From: Auanema rhodensis
Taxonomy: Eukaryota > Nematoda > Chromadorea > Rhabditida > Rhabditidae
Assembly: GCA_964057225.1 (NCBI GenBank)
Contig: OZ059895.1
Coordinates: 17,575,688-17,639,687 of the forward strand
DNA: 64,000 bases
Reading direction: 5' to 3'
Shown here: positions 31,436 through 46,271 of the stretch, one piece after another
Layout of the letters: each line of letters starts with the position of its first letter
Numbering within the stretch: the first letter of the stretch is position 1
The notes under the pieces: model-generated
What the model was told of the DNA's origin: nothing
The model's input: the letters and a program-made list of their open reading frames with translations, nothing else
The model's database searches: none
Made by a program: the position numbers and the translations under genes

Positions 31436-32570
31436 TGTGGGACATTTGTAGGCGGTTGATCTTGAACGAAGAATTTTCATTATAGTTAAGTAGGTATACA
31501 ATATATAATATATTTTTTAAATTGATATAGTTGCTTAACTTTGCTTTTTGTATATTTCATAATGCTGGTTTGGTCAATTTATTATACAGTTTTGACAAAT
31601 TATCTTTATATTTCACCGATAATATATTTATATTTATCTAATAATTAATATTCATGTTTTAACTAGTAGTATGATATATAACAATTATAACTATTTTTAT
31701 TTTAAGGTATGCTAGTAGGACCAAGCTGTCTCTAAGATACTGCTGTTCCTGCTGCTATGGCTGGTGTTATGGCTGCAAACTATTAAGCAGGTAAAAGACC
31801 TTCGATTTTTTGCAAAAATTAACTAATATTTTCTTTGAATACAATATGTTGAGTTAATTATATCATATATAGATATATATATACATGTATATGCGTATAA
31901 TCAATTTAAGAATAATATGAAGTTTAAAAGTATAAAATATCACTTCTATTCTTTAATTAAAGACATTTAGCAATGTTCTTATAGATATATACATAGTGAA
32001 TGTTAAATATACATGTATAACATAACTATTAAGAATAGCAATGCTGTAATACCTTAGTGCATTTGATAGCTATGCTATTGGCGAGCGTGAGAAATGAAAC
32101 TCTTCTGTCTCTTTTCATCTCTCTCTCTCTCTCTCCTGGGACAGCGTTATACTATCCGTAAAGCTTGGAACTATATACATATCTTAATATATTTATAATA
32201 CCAAAAAAGTAATCGAACTATATATGGTTAACTATGTACTAAACATTCATCATCAATCCATCTCATTAGTCATCAAACTAATGTCCCATTTTGATTAGTT
32301 CACACTGTTTATAGCAATTGTATACTCTATAATACCCATGTATCAGTAATGTTTCATAATATTTTCAAACCTATCGCTCTAATTTTTTTCAAAGTTTTAG
32401 AATTCAAATTCTACTCCCGCGAATAATCGAATAGACTTATCTGATTAGCATAATTCTCCAAAAGACTGTGAAGATGAAGCTGTTAGTTCGTGAGATCATT
32501 GTCACTTCGTGTTCCCATAGTACAAGGTACCTCAGTTAGTTTACAATTTTAATTTTTTTAATTTATGTTT

Positions 32571-32593
32571 TATTATTATTATTATTATTATTC
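32571..32593. repeat. (ATT)n trinucleotide microsatellite
   Basis: About seven tandem ATT/TTA units. Confidence 0.85.
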
Positions 32594-35190
32594 TACTATT
32601 TCTTTTTTTCTTATTTCTTTATGTTTGAAATCTTATATATATATAATATTTAGTTTGAAAAATCTATAATTTCTTTCATCTTCTGATCTTTAACTTTACC
32701 GATTATAAACAAATTTGAGCATGTGTATATGTGCTCACGAACACTTTTATCATCTTGTAACTGTTTTGGTCTTTTCTCACTCTCAGTTTCTCAGTTTACC
32801 TTACTATTTCTTCTGCACATTCCCTTCAATTTGATCGCCTTTCTCTCGCTTTCTCCCTTTCTCTCCCTGTGCTCTTGTATTAGCATCGTCTCTTTTGGAG
32901 TCAATTTCTTCTTTTCTATTTACATATTATATTGCGATTGATGTTCGAATAGAATGTCCATGGTAAGGTTCTCGTTTGCCAATCTTGTCTCAATGCATTG
33001 TCTACCATATGCGCACTGAAAACGAGAAAAGGTTATTGGCCATACAACATCAATCGTGGCTTACAGCTTTGCTGTTCATCTCTCAGCCAAACGTATGGTT
33101 TCTAAGTATTTATGCTAGCACATCAAATCATAACTATGTACAACCTATCTTGCACCTCTCCCTCTCTTCCTATTTCTTTCCTTTTGTCGTTTCTATTATA
33201 GTTAACATTCTTAAAGATGTAAGCAATAACCCATTATAAATGTATGATGAACGTGTAACACCTAAAGATCACAACCAAAAGCTACGTGTGTAGTCGAATG
33301 TGCTCTTGATCACTGTGATTTGCTCATTACATTCCATCAAAAGATAAACCGGAACTATTATAATCAATCTGCAGCATATAGTATATAATCCCTGGACAAT
33401 GTTGTTTTTTAAATTATTTTTTTGGTCTCTGTTTCATGTATACTAACACCAATTAGCATAGCATAGCATAGCTTAATGTTATGTTCTTATATTATTATAG
33501 ATAATTTCTTAATAGACTACATCTGTTTATTACCTCAGTTCCTCGTATATAACAATTTTTATGATCTAGTTATGCTTTTCAATTTTTTTTATTTGCAACT
33601 ACAGCTAAATACTCAAGTGTATACTAAAGAAGTAAATATAATTTGATTGCATAGCGTGTCTGAACTATTTTTCTATCATTTCTACCCTCTCTATATCATC
33701 AGTTGATATAGTATTGTTAACTATGATTATACTATATAGTATATACAGTTTGGTTTAATGCATTTATCATCCTCAATATCTCTCACTCATCAAATGGCTT
33801 CAAGATGAAGAAGAATAAACCAACTCCATCTTCCTCATCTTCCATCTATAATTCATCATGATTTAGGCAAGATCATAGTTTAGCTTTTCTTCATTATTTC
33901 GACTCAGCTAACAGACAAATAGTCATATATGCCATCATCATCGCCTGATGGATGCATAGTGAATCTGTAAAGCAAGCTGACCAACAAAGGTCAATGTATT
34001 GCATATCGCATCCTTCACCTTTTTCACCTTCGCATACCCTTTTTGATATTAATATATAAGGTATATCATATATTATATATACATATATATATATATATGT
34101 ATATATATATATGTATGAAATTCAAGTATATATCTCATTTTATATAAATGATCTTATATATTTATCTCAGTTCATTTATATATTAATCATTAGTTTAATA
34201 ATCAAACATGTCATATTTCTCAAACGTTTTCAACCAGAAACTTCGAAACTTTGAGATTAATAGCTGTCTATTGATTTGATACTATTGTTCAAAACTGATT
34301 GTTTGTTATTGACAGTTTCAACATTATTTTTTTCTCTGGTCTTCACCATATACTCTCATCTTTTCCCTTTGATCTCTCTATCTCTTTCTTTCTAAACCCT
34401 TCCTTCTTCTTATCTATTTCCTATCATTCATATACTAAAAGAGAAAAGGAAAATATTTCAAATGCTAACAACACATTCAATAAATCTCGAAATTATAACA
34501 AATAGTTAATGAACTTGATATCAGTCTGAGCAACGCCACAAATATTAGCAATAGCAATGTATAGTACTTATTACTGCAACTATAACTCTATTTATTATTA
34601 GGAATATTCTTTTTATCATTCATTATTGTTCCCTCACCTCTTTATCAGCTTTATTTGAAGAGAAAATGAACTTTATTTTGGTTTATATTCTTTTGGTTGG
34701 TCATAATAGCCGAAATGATTTTTGCTCTTTTGATTAGTTTTCATAGCATTTCATTTCATCTCAATCCTTCATACTTTCGCACTTTTTATATAAAGATAGA
34801 TTAATCCATTTTCTCTGCTTCAGTATTAATATGTGCTGCAATGCCTGAGGCAATAGGAACAATATAATGAAAAGAATAACAAGGAAGTTGCTCTCATATC
34901 ATTGATAAACGGATATGGCTAGGTCTACTTAGTTCAGCATAACTATTTATATATATCTATTTCTCTCTTTCTTTCTCTTTTTCTCCATCCTGACTGTCTT
35001 ATCTGAAACATATTGTGTCTGTTCGTCTTCTGATCTCATTCTGCAAATGAGTCTGTTTTGATTGTCCATTTGCGTAGAGACAACACCTAGCCGTACGTCT
35101 GTTATCCAGTATGTTCTTATAGTACGTGTTGTTCGAAGACCGTGATCGTTCAATTCACCTATCCCCATCTCTATCACCAGCGAACTGTTT

Positions 35191-35191
<1 letters not shown>

Positions 35192-35233
<42 letters not shown>
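35192..35233. repeat. (CT)n microsatellite
   Basis: About 20 CT units with one TT interruption near the start. Confidence 0.92.
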
Positions 35234-35235
<2 letters not shown>

Positions 35236-38200
35236 GTAATAGATATATACATATATTCCTTTTCATCTTCTCTATGCTACTCAACTAGTGTCACAAATTT
35301 CATTTGACTTTTTCAATCGGTCCTCGCTGCTATCTGAACCTCGTCAATCTACCTCTTTCCCTTTTGCCTAATCTGCAATAGGTCATCAGCTGACAACACT
35401 GATTTTCATATAAATGTGTGTGTGTGTGTGTATGTGTGAAATCCGGACGGACCGCTTCCGCTTATTCGCCTTGAGAAACAGAACATTATTCATCATCTAT
35501 GCAGATTAGAAACGGAAGTTTAGTCTCAATCTCCGGTAATCCATACATACGACTATAACGACACTGCCATACATTATCCTCTTAATGTTCCTAAATACTC
35601 ACGTTCCAGATCGCCTAGTTTTCAACCACAAAAAATTATTTTCTCTATTTTTTTTTCTACTATACATACAAAAAACCTGATACACCTGACATTGAAATAT
35701 TACTTAAATGGCTTTTCTGTTTTTCCTATTTCATGTACTTTTCTTCTTTTATTTTACTTTCCTTACTGCATCATACATCAGCATAACTTCATTTTTAATT
35801 TTTTCACTCACAATCAATCCTTGCTCTCCAATATTTTCTTCTTCCATTTCAAAATCATCAAATATTTCTATGATCTTCATATTATATGAACACTTATCAA
35901 TTCATCGACATAATACTCCTATTTACGAGCTTTTATCAGCCTAACTTAACAGCTTCACTAGGTGTAAATGCTGAAGAATCTAATGTGATATTCCGATCTC
36001 TAGATATCAAGATTCTTTTCTCTTTAATCACTTCACAGTACACAATCACAGTTTTCGCTCTACATACGAGTGTTACTTATGTGTTCCGCATCGCTAAAAA
36101 TCCGTAAACAGTAAAGTTTTCTATTCAATTGTCGTGTATCATCATAGTCATTGCTTGAACTTGAAGCGTCATCTGAAGGTTCACGTGTCCCAGATCATCT
36201 GCTCAACAAACAGTTGTGGCTTCGTCGTCCTTTTCGTGTAAAAGGGATATGCATTATCACTGTTTTCTTCTCCGTAAACCGAAGCATTAGTTAGGCCTAT
36301 CGGTTTGTTTTCTTCTGTTGATTGCGCAAGTTAGGATTTGTATCTCATTATAGCTCTAGTATTTCAGTTTCTCTCTCAATCTTTATCCTCTTCCCTCTCT
36401 TTACTCCCATATCTTTCTTTCTCTTCATCTTCTCTTTGTATTTCTCTTTAAAAATGGCTAAACAACGGATTTAGAACAACAGATATTGCTAGTAATTTAT
36501 ATAAACTATGATCTACTTTTTCTTTCATTTATTCGTCTTACCTTTCCATTTTATTGTATATTCTCGTTCATATATCAAGAGTCTGAAAGCACTATTTTTG
36601 TTTTTTTTGTTCTTTGCGGCTCCTTTCTTTCATCTATGCTTTCCTCTCATATGTTGTCATACTTTATTGCTTCTTTTCCGAAATCCCCTGGTGTGATGAT
36701 GATGCTATTGGGTGGTATGATCTGTTTACTTACTAGCTTTAACTCTTTTATATTTGAATCCTGAACAGTTATTAGCCTGGCTCTTCATTTCTCTTTCCCT
36801 TCTTTCTCTCTTACGGATGTTTTCTATTCATTATTTTGCTTTCATTCGTTTGCAAATTAATTGGACTTTTCTGAGGGTGAAAGAGAAACTATGCCTGTTG
36901 AAGATACAAGATTGCCGGTCCTTTTGTTATGAATCGTCCTCTTCCTTCCTTCCTCATTCAGATGAATCCAGCTATTTCCATCCCATTCCTTTCATGCAAT
37001 ACTAATCGTCCTTCTTCAGCATGTAAATGGTATTTCTGTTCAGCTATCTTTCGATTTAATATTCACGCACCTGTTGTTCTCTGGCTCACTCTGCAACACG
37101 TTGAACATTTTCATGTTCATATGATTCTCTTCACGTTATTTTGCTCTTTTTTATTATACTTTACTTGTATACCTAACTTATATTAACCATATATACATAT
37201 ACTTATATTGATGTGAAGCAGGATATTTGAAAAAATATCTATTTATTCAAGAGATTTCAGCACGTTATATACTGAAGTTTGATCATCTGTTTTCGGGTAC
37301 TGTTAGGCTTTCTGAGCTCCCTCGTTCACAATAATTTTCTCTCATTCTCTCTCTATTCATATAATTTCGATATTTTATCTATTACCGTTGAACATATACT
37401 CAAATTCTGTTTTGAATGTTTTTGTTATCCGAAACGAATAGTAAAACAGAAATTATGGGAGTGCGCTCATCTGGTCATCAACATCCTGCTAAAAACCACT
37501 AGCTGACGTCGCCAATAAGTAATGTCAGATGTAATATTATTCACAGAGTATATTTGATTTGTGAGCGATTTTGGGCTATTTTTTTCACAATAATCTAGAC
37601 AGTCATGTAGAATTACACATGACAAGCATAGTAGAAGACAGAAAAGTTCAATTTGATGTCGAGACTATTTGCAGGATGATAATAGTTGTTGTGCAGATGC
37701 AGTAAGTTAGATGAATATGATGAAGGTATGTGTCGAATACAGCAAGTTTCAACAGTTAGTCGATCTACGGCTACTCCATTTTGACGTTCGTTCACCAGTT
37801 GGCGATGTACGTAATGTAGACAGTCAATCAGAATGATTGTACACGAACGTTTACTGCCATATATGACAATCATAATCATCATGTCATGCTAATATATAAA
37901 AATAGTTATTTTTCATTAACAATGTGTGGCGAACAGCTGAGGATAAAGATCATGAGGATGCAGTTGTCTGATGTTTTGGTTGTGAAAGATAAACAGAGGA
38001 AAAGGTAAAGGCGTAAGCTATATAGATAGAGAGAGGGGGAGGATACAAGCCGTTGCTGTACAGAGTAAAAGCAGATTTAGACTGATAAGAAAACAAGCAG
38101 TAGTACACGAACTGTAAGAAATGATCAGAAAAATAGAACCGGAAATTCTAAGTCTGAGTCTGGTACATTGACCGTAAATTATATTCGTTAAATTCTTTTC

Positions 38201-39381
38201 TGGTACTCAATTTTTACTTATATTCTTTATTTTTTTCTCTCTCTCTCTCTCTCTCTTTCTTTTTCTCTCTTTCTTACTTTCTTTCTATCTCCATTTATCT
38301 ATCTCTCCTATTTTCTACAATATATCATTTCTTTTTCAATCCAACTAATTCAGCCTTGTTCTTTGTTCTGTTTCCAGCTATGACTCTACTCAACCCATGT
38401 GTACCACCTGCTAGCACATGATCATATATTCTATTCGTGCTTGCAACAATGCTTCTTTCCGTACTTTTCATAAATACGTCATTTGTGTTCATCCTTCTCT
38501 TCTAGTCTTCAATATCCTAACCTACCAAGTTAATAGCTGCTATGTAATTTCTTTATCCTATATCATTCGGATTTTCTTTTTTCCCTGCCAAAGCTTGAAG
38601 GCTTCATAATCCACAAAGTTCCACTGAACCTTTATGCAGGATTCTTCCTTTTTTTTTCGCTTAATTAAGCTTTCACCATTCTTGAATCTAAATCGAATCC
38701 GGATCTAATCAGCCTTTTATCATGTTTGAATATTTCGATTTAACATGGACTACATGGCAGAAATGATTAAAAGATGAAATCACAACTATACATATGGATA
38801 TCTATATATCCAGTACTTGCCTTCGAGTTTGTTGTTATATTTCATTTTCATCTTTGCATGATGCTACACGTTCAACAGCGCGCTATTCGGCTATTTTGCT
38901 TGGTTCAATTCACTATTTTATCAGCATTTTTACTATTTTTAAAACATAAAAAGTAAAATTAACGCGTTTTGATTCAGACGCACGCACAGTCACTCTTTCA
39001 CATCAAATCCTTCGCCGTCTCTCCCTTGCTCTCTTATTTTTTTGTGTCTCTTCTGACCATTCTTCTTAACACATATAGTATTGAGAAAGGAAAAAAAACT
39101 TTTCTTAACTCTCACTTTTTTGTCTTACTGAATAGTTAACATTTTTTATTTCATACTCTGTCTTGTGCATCATCAAAGCAACTTTGTGGGTGTATGTACT
39201 TTAGATTAATTAACTTTAACTTTTTGAAATGCTGGCCAATCTCATCTACTTTTATTTTGTTGTTTTGTTAAAAAAAATTGGGTGATGACTAGAATTGGGT
39301 AGTGGGGGTTGGTAAGAGAAATTAAAGAACAGCCCTATGATAAATAGATGAAACATATTTAAAAAATGAGAAAAAGAGACG

Positions 39382-39413
<32 letters not shown>

Positions 39414-42400
39414 AAAAAATTGGTGAGCTGAGCTGACGGAAACATTCATTTCTCAAAGTTCATACAACGAAGCAAGCAAAGATTGAGAAGAAATGTAATC
39501 GGTCTTGCCTTATTATACTTCTTCTTAGAGAGTTTATTGTGAATCATATTATTAATTGTCTTAAGTATAGATAAAAGCACATAAATCTTGAATTTATTGA
39601 CTGATGGTGTTGAAGATGAAATAGTTTATCAAGTCATTTCAGCGCATATAAGCTGGTTATCTCTATCACTATTCGTTGTCTGACTGCATTTCATATCTCA
39701 TACAACTAACTAATTATGCTAACTATAAATTAGGATCATAGTCTAGCATGCAGATTTAGACGTCTTCTATTTCATTTTCTGCATATATTTTCATTCTAAT
39801 GACTTAAAGAACCTGTCATTCAATTATCTCGCACCTCGATTCTATTAAGAAAACTTAAGTATGTGCCATCGTCATGTTTGATCGGATCCATTGATCACTC
39901 AAGCGGAAAAGTTGACTGAGTTTCATGGCCTACGGGAATAATTGATGGAAGAAGTAATTATCTACCACGTAAGTAAGAAGTAGTACTTATCTATGCTATA
40001 ACTTTACGTTATAGTTATGCTATTTATCTTAAAGTTATAGAAATTGAATAACAAGAATGTATTTTTCTCACCACTTTTTTTAATTTCCCAAATGCAATTT
40101 TTCTCTCAGTTAGTTTTATTAATATAACTCAATATTTGACACATTTCTATGTCTTCCTTTATTACTATCATTGATATTACCTCATATTTTGGCTATTCTT
40201 TCGTATTAAACTCATTTCCATAGGTGAAATAAGTTGCTCATTCTATAAAAGACAGGAGAAGGGAAGGGGGAGAGAGTTAGAGAGAGAAAAGAAGAGAGAG
40301 AGAGAAGAGAAGATTGATAGATAGAGAGAATAGAAGAGAAACAGGCTGAGTACCATAAAAGGAAGAGATAGGGGATGAGGACCTATGTGATGTTGGTGAT
40401 TCTGAATAGTTCCGGTTAATAAGTGTTCGACGCACGCATATGTTGTTCCATTCTGTACGTCGCTTTGTAGACTTGTCATTCGTTTAACCTCGTTCCAACT
40501 TACCTCACCTATGGAAATGAGTTCACCTCACTGGTCAGTCAAGTTAGTCAGTCAGATGACGAGACATTGACAACAATACAAGACAAAAACAAGCCGCAAG
40601 TAATATTCCAAATAAATAATCATATACGTATTGAAAAGAAAGAAAATTTACTTGAGTAATACTTCTACATTACTTCTACTATATTCATTTTTACTATATA
40701 TAATACGTATATTTTGAATAGTTAGTATTATCTTTATTACTTTTAGTTATGACAATCTTTTTTGTGTATCTCTTAATCATGTATATATGTATATATAGTG
40801 TTCATCTTACTGCTGCCTCGTCTATACGTATAGTTCTATTTCTCCAGACGTCCATTATCTGATTAACTTCAATCTCATACTTCCAATGCATGATCTTTTA
40901 ACTTATTATTTACTATTCAGCATCTTATCATTAGCTATTCTAGCTCTTAGTAGCATATTTTTTAAGCATATAAGATTTCAATTATAGTTTATATTTTAAT
41001 TCAAACAAATCAAATATATGCATATAGTTAAATGTTATCATCATATTGCCAATAATATAATACATATGGCTAGATGATGCAGCTGTTTTGATTGGCTTTT
41101 CTAAATTTTTTTGTATGAGAAAAACCGCTATTCATGTTCAGATGATTGAATAGCATCATTGAATGAGGTTGTAACGATATAATGTATCAGCATTACTAGC
41201 TATTTGTATATAAGTATATAGGTAATAACATTTTATCTATTTGGAACCAGTCTATCTAATATCTCACTATCTTCGGTTGTTCATTTCAAATTTTCGTTTC
41301 TAATTGCATTCTCGCTAGCGTTCCTTTATTATTCTTATTCGATTATAAAAAAAGTTTTTTCTTTTTTTCCCCTTTAAAACCTTAACTTGGTTACTTACTA
41401 TTATATGAATTATATGTACTGCATAGCTTTTGACTTCTTCTGAATTATTCAAAAAATGCTCCAAATTGTTGTGCATATGCTCAGCTTACCTTTTAGCTTA
41501 CCTACTTCCTATGATTTCTTCTACGTTCTCTTCAATATATGTTTTTTGAATGTTCATATTCATATTAATTCATTCAAAACCTTCTGATGACCAGCAGATA
41601 AGAGTATCACTTTTATTCTTATGTTTATCAAAAATTAATATTACCTTCTGCTTAACAACATGTTACTGCTAATCCTCTGTGATGCAGTACTGATTGATCA
41701 TATTATTTTTATTTTCTTCTGATAAGTTTCTTCAATGTTTCTTCGTTATCATAATTCATAAAAACCATATCCGTACCATCCATCTATAGTGATTGCCACG
41801 CAAGATGTATACCTTGAGGCTAATAACGTAACCTGGCTAACAATACCATATTGTCTTATATGAATCTATATAGAATCTATAAATTGATGGCAGCTTATTG
41901 TTGATTATCTTCAAATTTAACAAAGTGATGATAGTAAGCTGATCATGTTTTACGCTTACGCTTGTTGATGTTGATGCTATTTTTATTACATCTTTCACAC
42001 CATTAGCATGTTTTAGAATTTATAGTATTTGGAAAAGAAATTGCTGCAGTTATGATCAAGCAAATACTAATAAGAGAGCGAAAAGCAAAAAAGCATGGTG
42101 CGATGGATAAGAATTAAAATAATGAATATAGAGGAGCATGTGAAAGATGAGAGAAAGAATTCCAGAAAGCTAGTAAACATTGGAAGAGAGAGAGAGAGAA
42201 AGAGAGAAGGATGGAAAGAACTATAGAAGATGAATTGTGAAGGACATCTTTCAAGTGTCTCTATTTAACCGAGTATGTGTTGAGTTAGTTTGTTAGTAGA
42301 ATATGTGCATATAGTTGAACGGACGGGAAAAATATGTTTCGCAACTGAGCTTCTACTATCAGCTGCTATCGTGTTTGCATCACTTGTTTCAATGCATGTG

Positions 42401-42935
42401 TGTGCATGCATGTGCATATACCAGGTATATGCATATTAGAAAACATGGACTGTTGATGACCTTCTATTTCTTTGCACTGATTCGTGAGCTAGAACCTGAA
42501 CTGCTGTTCTATAGGTTGGTTGGTCCAGCTGCTTACTCAAATTATGCTATATCATATAGTATACATATATATATATTTATATGTATGTTAGTAGTTTGAA
42601 GCATTAATTCTTTTGTATTGCATCGAACAATAACCTTCTACATTTTTTTATTTTATTCCTTTTTTTTTATTTTTCTATGATCATAATAGTACTTTTTTCG
42701 TTTAGTCGAAAACGTATTCGATTATTGCCGAATTGGCTATATCGCAATATCTTATTTTGTTTTATTTGGTTTCTAATTTAAAAAATGGAAACGGTCACCT
42801 TGTTCACTGTCATCTCTATATCTTCGAATCGGATTGACATATCTTCTTGTTAAACAAACTCAATTAACTACAATCATAAGCTTTCATTACACATAAGTTT
42901 TCCAATACATTGAGATTAAAGATCGTATAGTACAT

Positions 42936-42973
42936 AAACTATATCTATACTATATATAGAATAGATATAGTTT
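42936..42973. repeat. Perfect 13-bp inverted repeat (hairpin)
   Basis: AAACTATATCTAT at 42936-42948 is the exact reverse complement of ATAGATATAGTTT at 42961-42973, separated by 12 A/T-rich bases. It has no T-run or known terminator context. Confidence 0.7.
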
Positions 42974-45900
42974 GTGAGTATACTGACAAGCTCAAACTAA
43001 CATGTTTTTTTTTTCATTTTTGTCGTAATTTTAACAAAATTTAGAACAATTATTTATTTATATGGTATAGTAAGATGCATATATTTTAAATTAATATATA
43101 TATATATATATCTTGCTATCTATCTATACATATATTTCACGTACAAAGTTATGCATAGTTCTAAGCTCATCCAGAGCGTATTTCAGCTTGAATCGGTTCT
43201 ATTAGTTCCGCATGCCTGCAGCCATTTCCGTCAACGTCTTTTCATACGTAAGAGCCGATGTAGTACGTGTACTCATGTTAACCTATTATAACTTGTTTCA
43301 TATTTATTATATGCGTATAGTATATGCACTTCATACACATAGTTATATACATGTAGTAGAAGATACATTAGCTCAATGCACATGTACATATGTATATAAT
43401 ATATAATATATGTATTTATATTTATATTTATATATAGTGTTTATGAGCAATTGCTTGTATGTGTGTATACAATATCTATAGATGATATATCAATGCGGTA
43501 TGAGTTAGATAGAGCTGATATATAGTTGTTACCTATACGTATTTGTAATTCATGTGAATACGACAGAACGAGACAAAACATTTGTTTTTTTTTTATCTAT
43601 TTCTCTAGTCCCTTTAGCTTTCCGCTTCTCAGTACTTCTCACAACACGTGTGTGTGTATGTAATGCTGTGAATGTATATGGGCAAAAAAGACAACGTTCT
43701 TTGAACTTCTTGACATGTAGTGTGAACTATGGTGCTATAGATTTAGTATCTTTGATTTAAGTTATATTCAACAGCTTTATATATAGTTATCTATAGTTAT
43801 AAATATATTCATTCTTTACTATAACTTTTCTCTGCACCTGTCTACTCTCAATTCTCTATAGGTATTTCGTTTACTTTTACTCTCTTTATCCCTTTATTCC
43901 TTTTCTGGTTTACGATTCAATCACATTGAAAAGTTGTAGTTCATTTTAACACATGATGTGACCAATACATGCCGTTTCGACATCCTGTTTGTCCCGCTTG
44001 TCCCTCTCTTCTCTCTTTGCTTTCAATCTTTTCTTCCAATTTGCTTTTTCTGTGCCCATTGGACTAACTTTGACCAACTACATGCTACTGCTACATAACG
44101 ACAACCAATTGACCGTTGACCTGATGAGAGACTGTCACAGCCTGTCTGATCGACTTGTGTGATTTTCACTACTTTCTCCAGCCATTACTTGTTCTGGTAG
44201 AAACGAAACACTCATGTTCTTTCTAATATTTATGTCATTTCATGCCAGGGTTCGACAAAATTTGTGCTTCCACATGCAGTTTTTTCAGTTTCAGTTAGCC
44301 AGTAGTGAACATGTTTTATCCGGTTACATCTGCCCTTAGCTTCCTTTCCAATATCCTCAATTACAACATAGATATCGTTAACAAGCTGATTTTTCGTTTT
44401 GTTTTCTTCTTTCTTTCTTTTATCCTCGTTCTTATCCTCATTTCACATCTCCATTTTCTCAAGTTCGTCTGCCATAACGCACTTGGAATCTTCTGTTCTT
44501 TTCTACCTCTTGTACCTTTTCACCTTCGCGAAAAACTGGCTTTCGTTCTCTTGGATAATATCGTGCCCTCGCTATTTTCTGCATTTTTCAAAAAAAAAAG
44601 AAAAGAAGAAGATGATGATGATGATGAAGAAAGTAAGTGTTTTCTTCTCTCCCTCTCATCCCTTTCTCTCATCTTCACGCTCTTTTTACTTTTTAATGTT
44701 TTATTGCCTGTCCCTGGCATCTACCAAAGTAATAGCCTTCCTGTCAGCATAATCTATTCCTTTATGTGTGCATATTACATGTATCGCTTACATATAGTCA
44801 AGCATACTTACTCATACTTGCGTACAACTTAAACAATTACTGATGAAGCTTGAGCTACATCTATATGCACATCTCGATAAGTCACTTTCTACAGCCGTAT
44901 GTCAAAAGCATTACTAGTTACAACATGGTATATTCATGCATAACATTAGCATATGATTGAGATGTTCATCTTATTCTTCATCATTTTTTCTGCTTTTTTT
45001 TGTTCTTTTCTCATTCTTGTCAGCACTGCATACTTCATTCTGGGTGCGTACTGCTTAAACAATGTTGTCGATCTAATATCTTATTAACAAGCTTTAAAAT
45101 GATTAGTTTTGTCATGCTCACGCTGAATGACCAAGAAAAAAAAGATAATCAGAAACACTCCCAAAATCACTCTCTCAGTCATTTGTTTGCAGTTTTGTTT
45201 TCCCTCTTCCATACCCTCTCTCTCCTCTCGAAATAGCTCTTTTCTTGAAATTTTGTGCTTTTGAATGTGTGACTCTTAAGTGCAAGAAAGCATTGTTTTG
45301 CTCCGAAATTCACGTAAAACCTTAAACATATGCCCTTCAATCTTTTTTTCATGTCTATGCTTCTTCTTTCCAAATTTCTTGTTCACGTTGGGCTATTTTA
45401 TTTTCTCTGTCTTCACGAAAAGAACAAAAGACATGAAACCAAAAATCTAATTTCTGCACATGTTGCATGCTCTGCAACTAGTGTATGTTATTCTTCATAG
45501 TATTGCCTGTGTTGAACTCTGATATCTCTCTGATACATCAGGTACAACTTGCACATACTCAATCTGTCCCCTGCCTGCTACTGTACATGCAATCGATGAT
45601 ATCTGATTGATGTGATATATGAAGCTTAGCATATTGCAATCAGCATTTCTGCGTTTCAGCTCATCATGCCTAGCATTTCATATACTTTCACTCTTTGCTT
45701 GTGTCTTTATCACACTGTCTCATATATCTCTCCTCACGTATCGCTTCTTATTCACATTTGTCTATCGCTTGTCGTAACTATATCATATTGTTAATTATTT
45801 TTACTAAATTATATTAACATCTTTCAGGTTATGTTATAACTTCAATCATCATTACCCTATTCTATATTGTCATATTTTGCTCAATTGTTTTCTCCTGCAG

Positions 45901-46216
45901 CAGTTTACTTGCAATTTTTGCGAAGAATGTGATTGTCTCAGACTTTGATACTCAATCTATCTTTTCGTTATACGCATCAGTCTACTTCACATCATTTTAG
46001 CTCTAAGATCTATTCGTTAGTGCGCTCGTTTGTTTATGCTGTTTGTTAACCATTTCCAGATTTTGCTCAATCAGAATATAAGACTGTTGTAACTGAACTC
46101 GTCCCACCTGTTGTCATTTAATCAATTTTTCTTGAAAGATGAGTAGTAATTTATGGATTGCAACCCTAATCAGTTAATTCGTGTAATACACTTTCATCTC
46201 TTTGCCCACTTTCTCC

Positions 46217-46218
<2 letters not shown>

Positions 46219-46267
<49 letters not shown>
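46219..46267. repeat. (CT)n microsatellite
   Basis: About 24 uninterrupted CT units, one of the longest pure CT arrays in the window. Confidence 0.95.

Positions 46268-46271
<4 letters not shown>

Noticed and set aside
32398-32525. Overlapping short coding-like frames (for example STPANNRIDLSD)
   Set aside because: All three frames look equally plausible over 40-60 nt and none connects in phase with another exon.
44305-44832. 175-codon plus-strand frame rich in Phe/Leu/Ser
   Set aside because: It looks hydrophobic like a membrane protein but derives from pyrimidine-rich DNA with a poly-A/GAT patch. There is no conserved motif, and a parallel frame is equally open.
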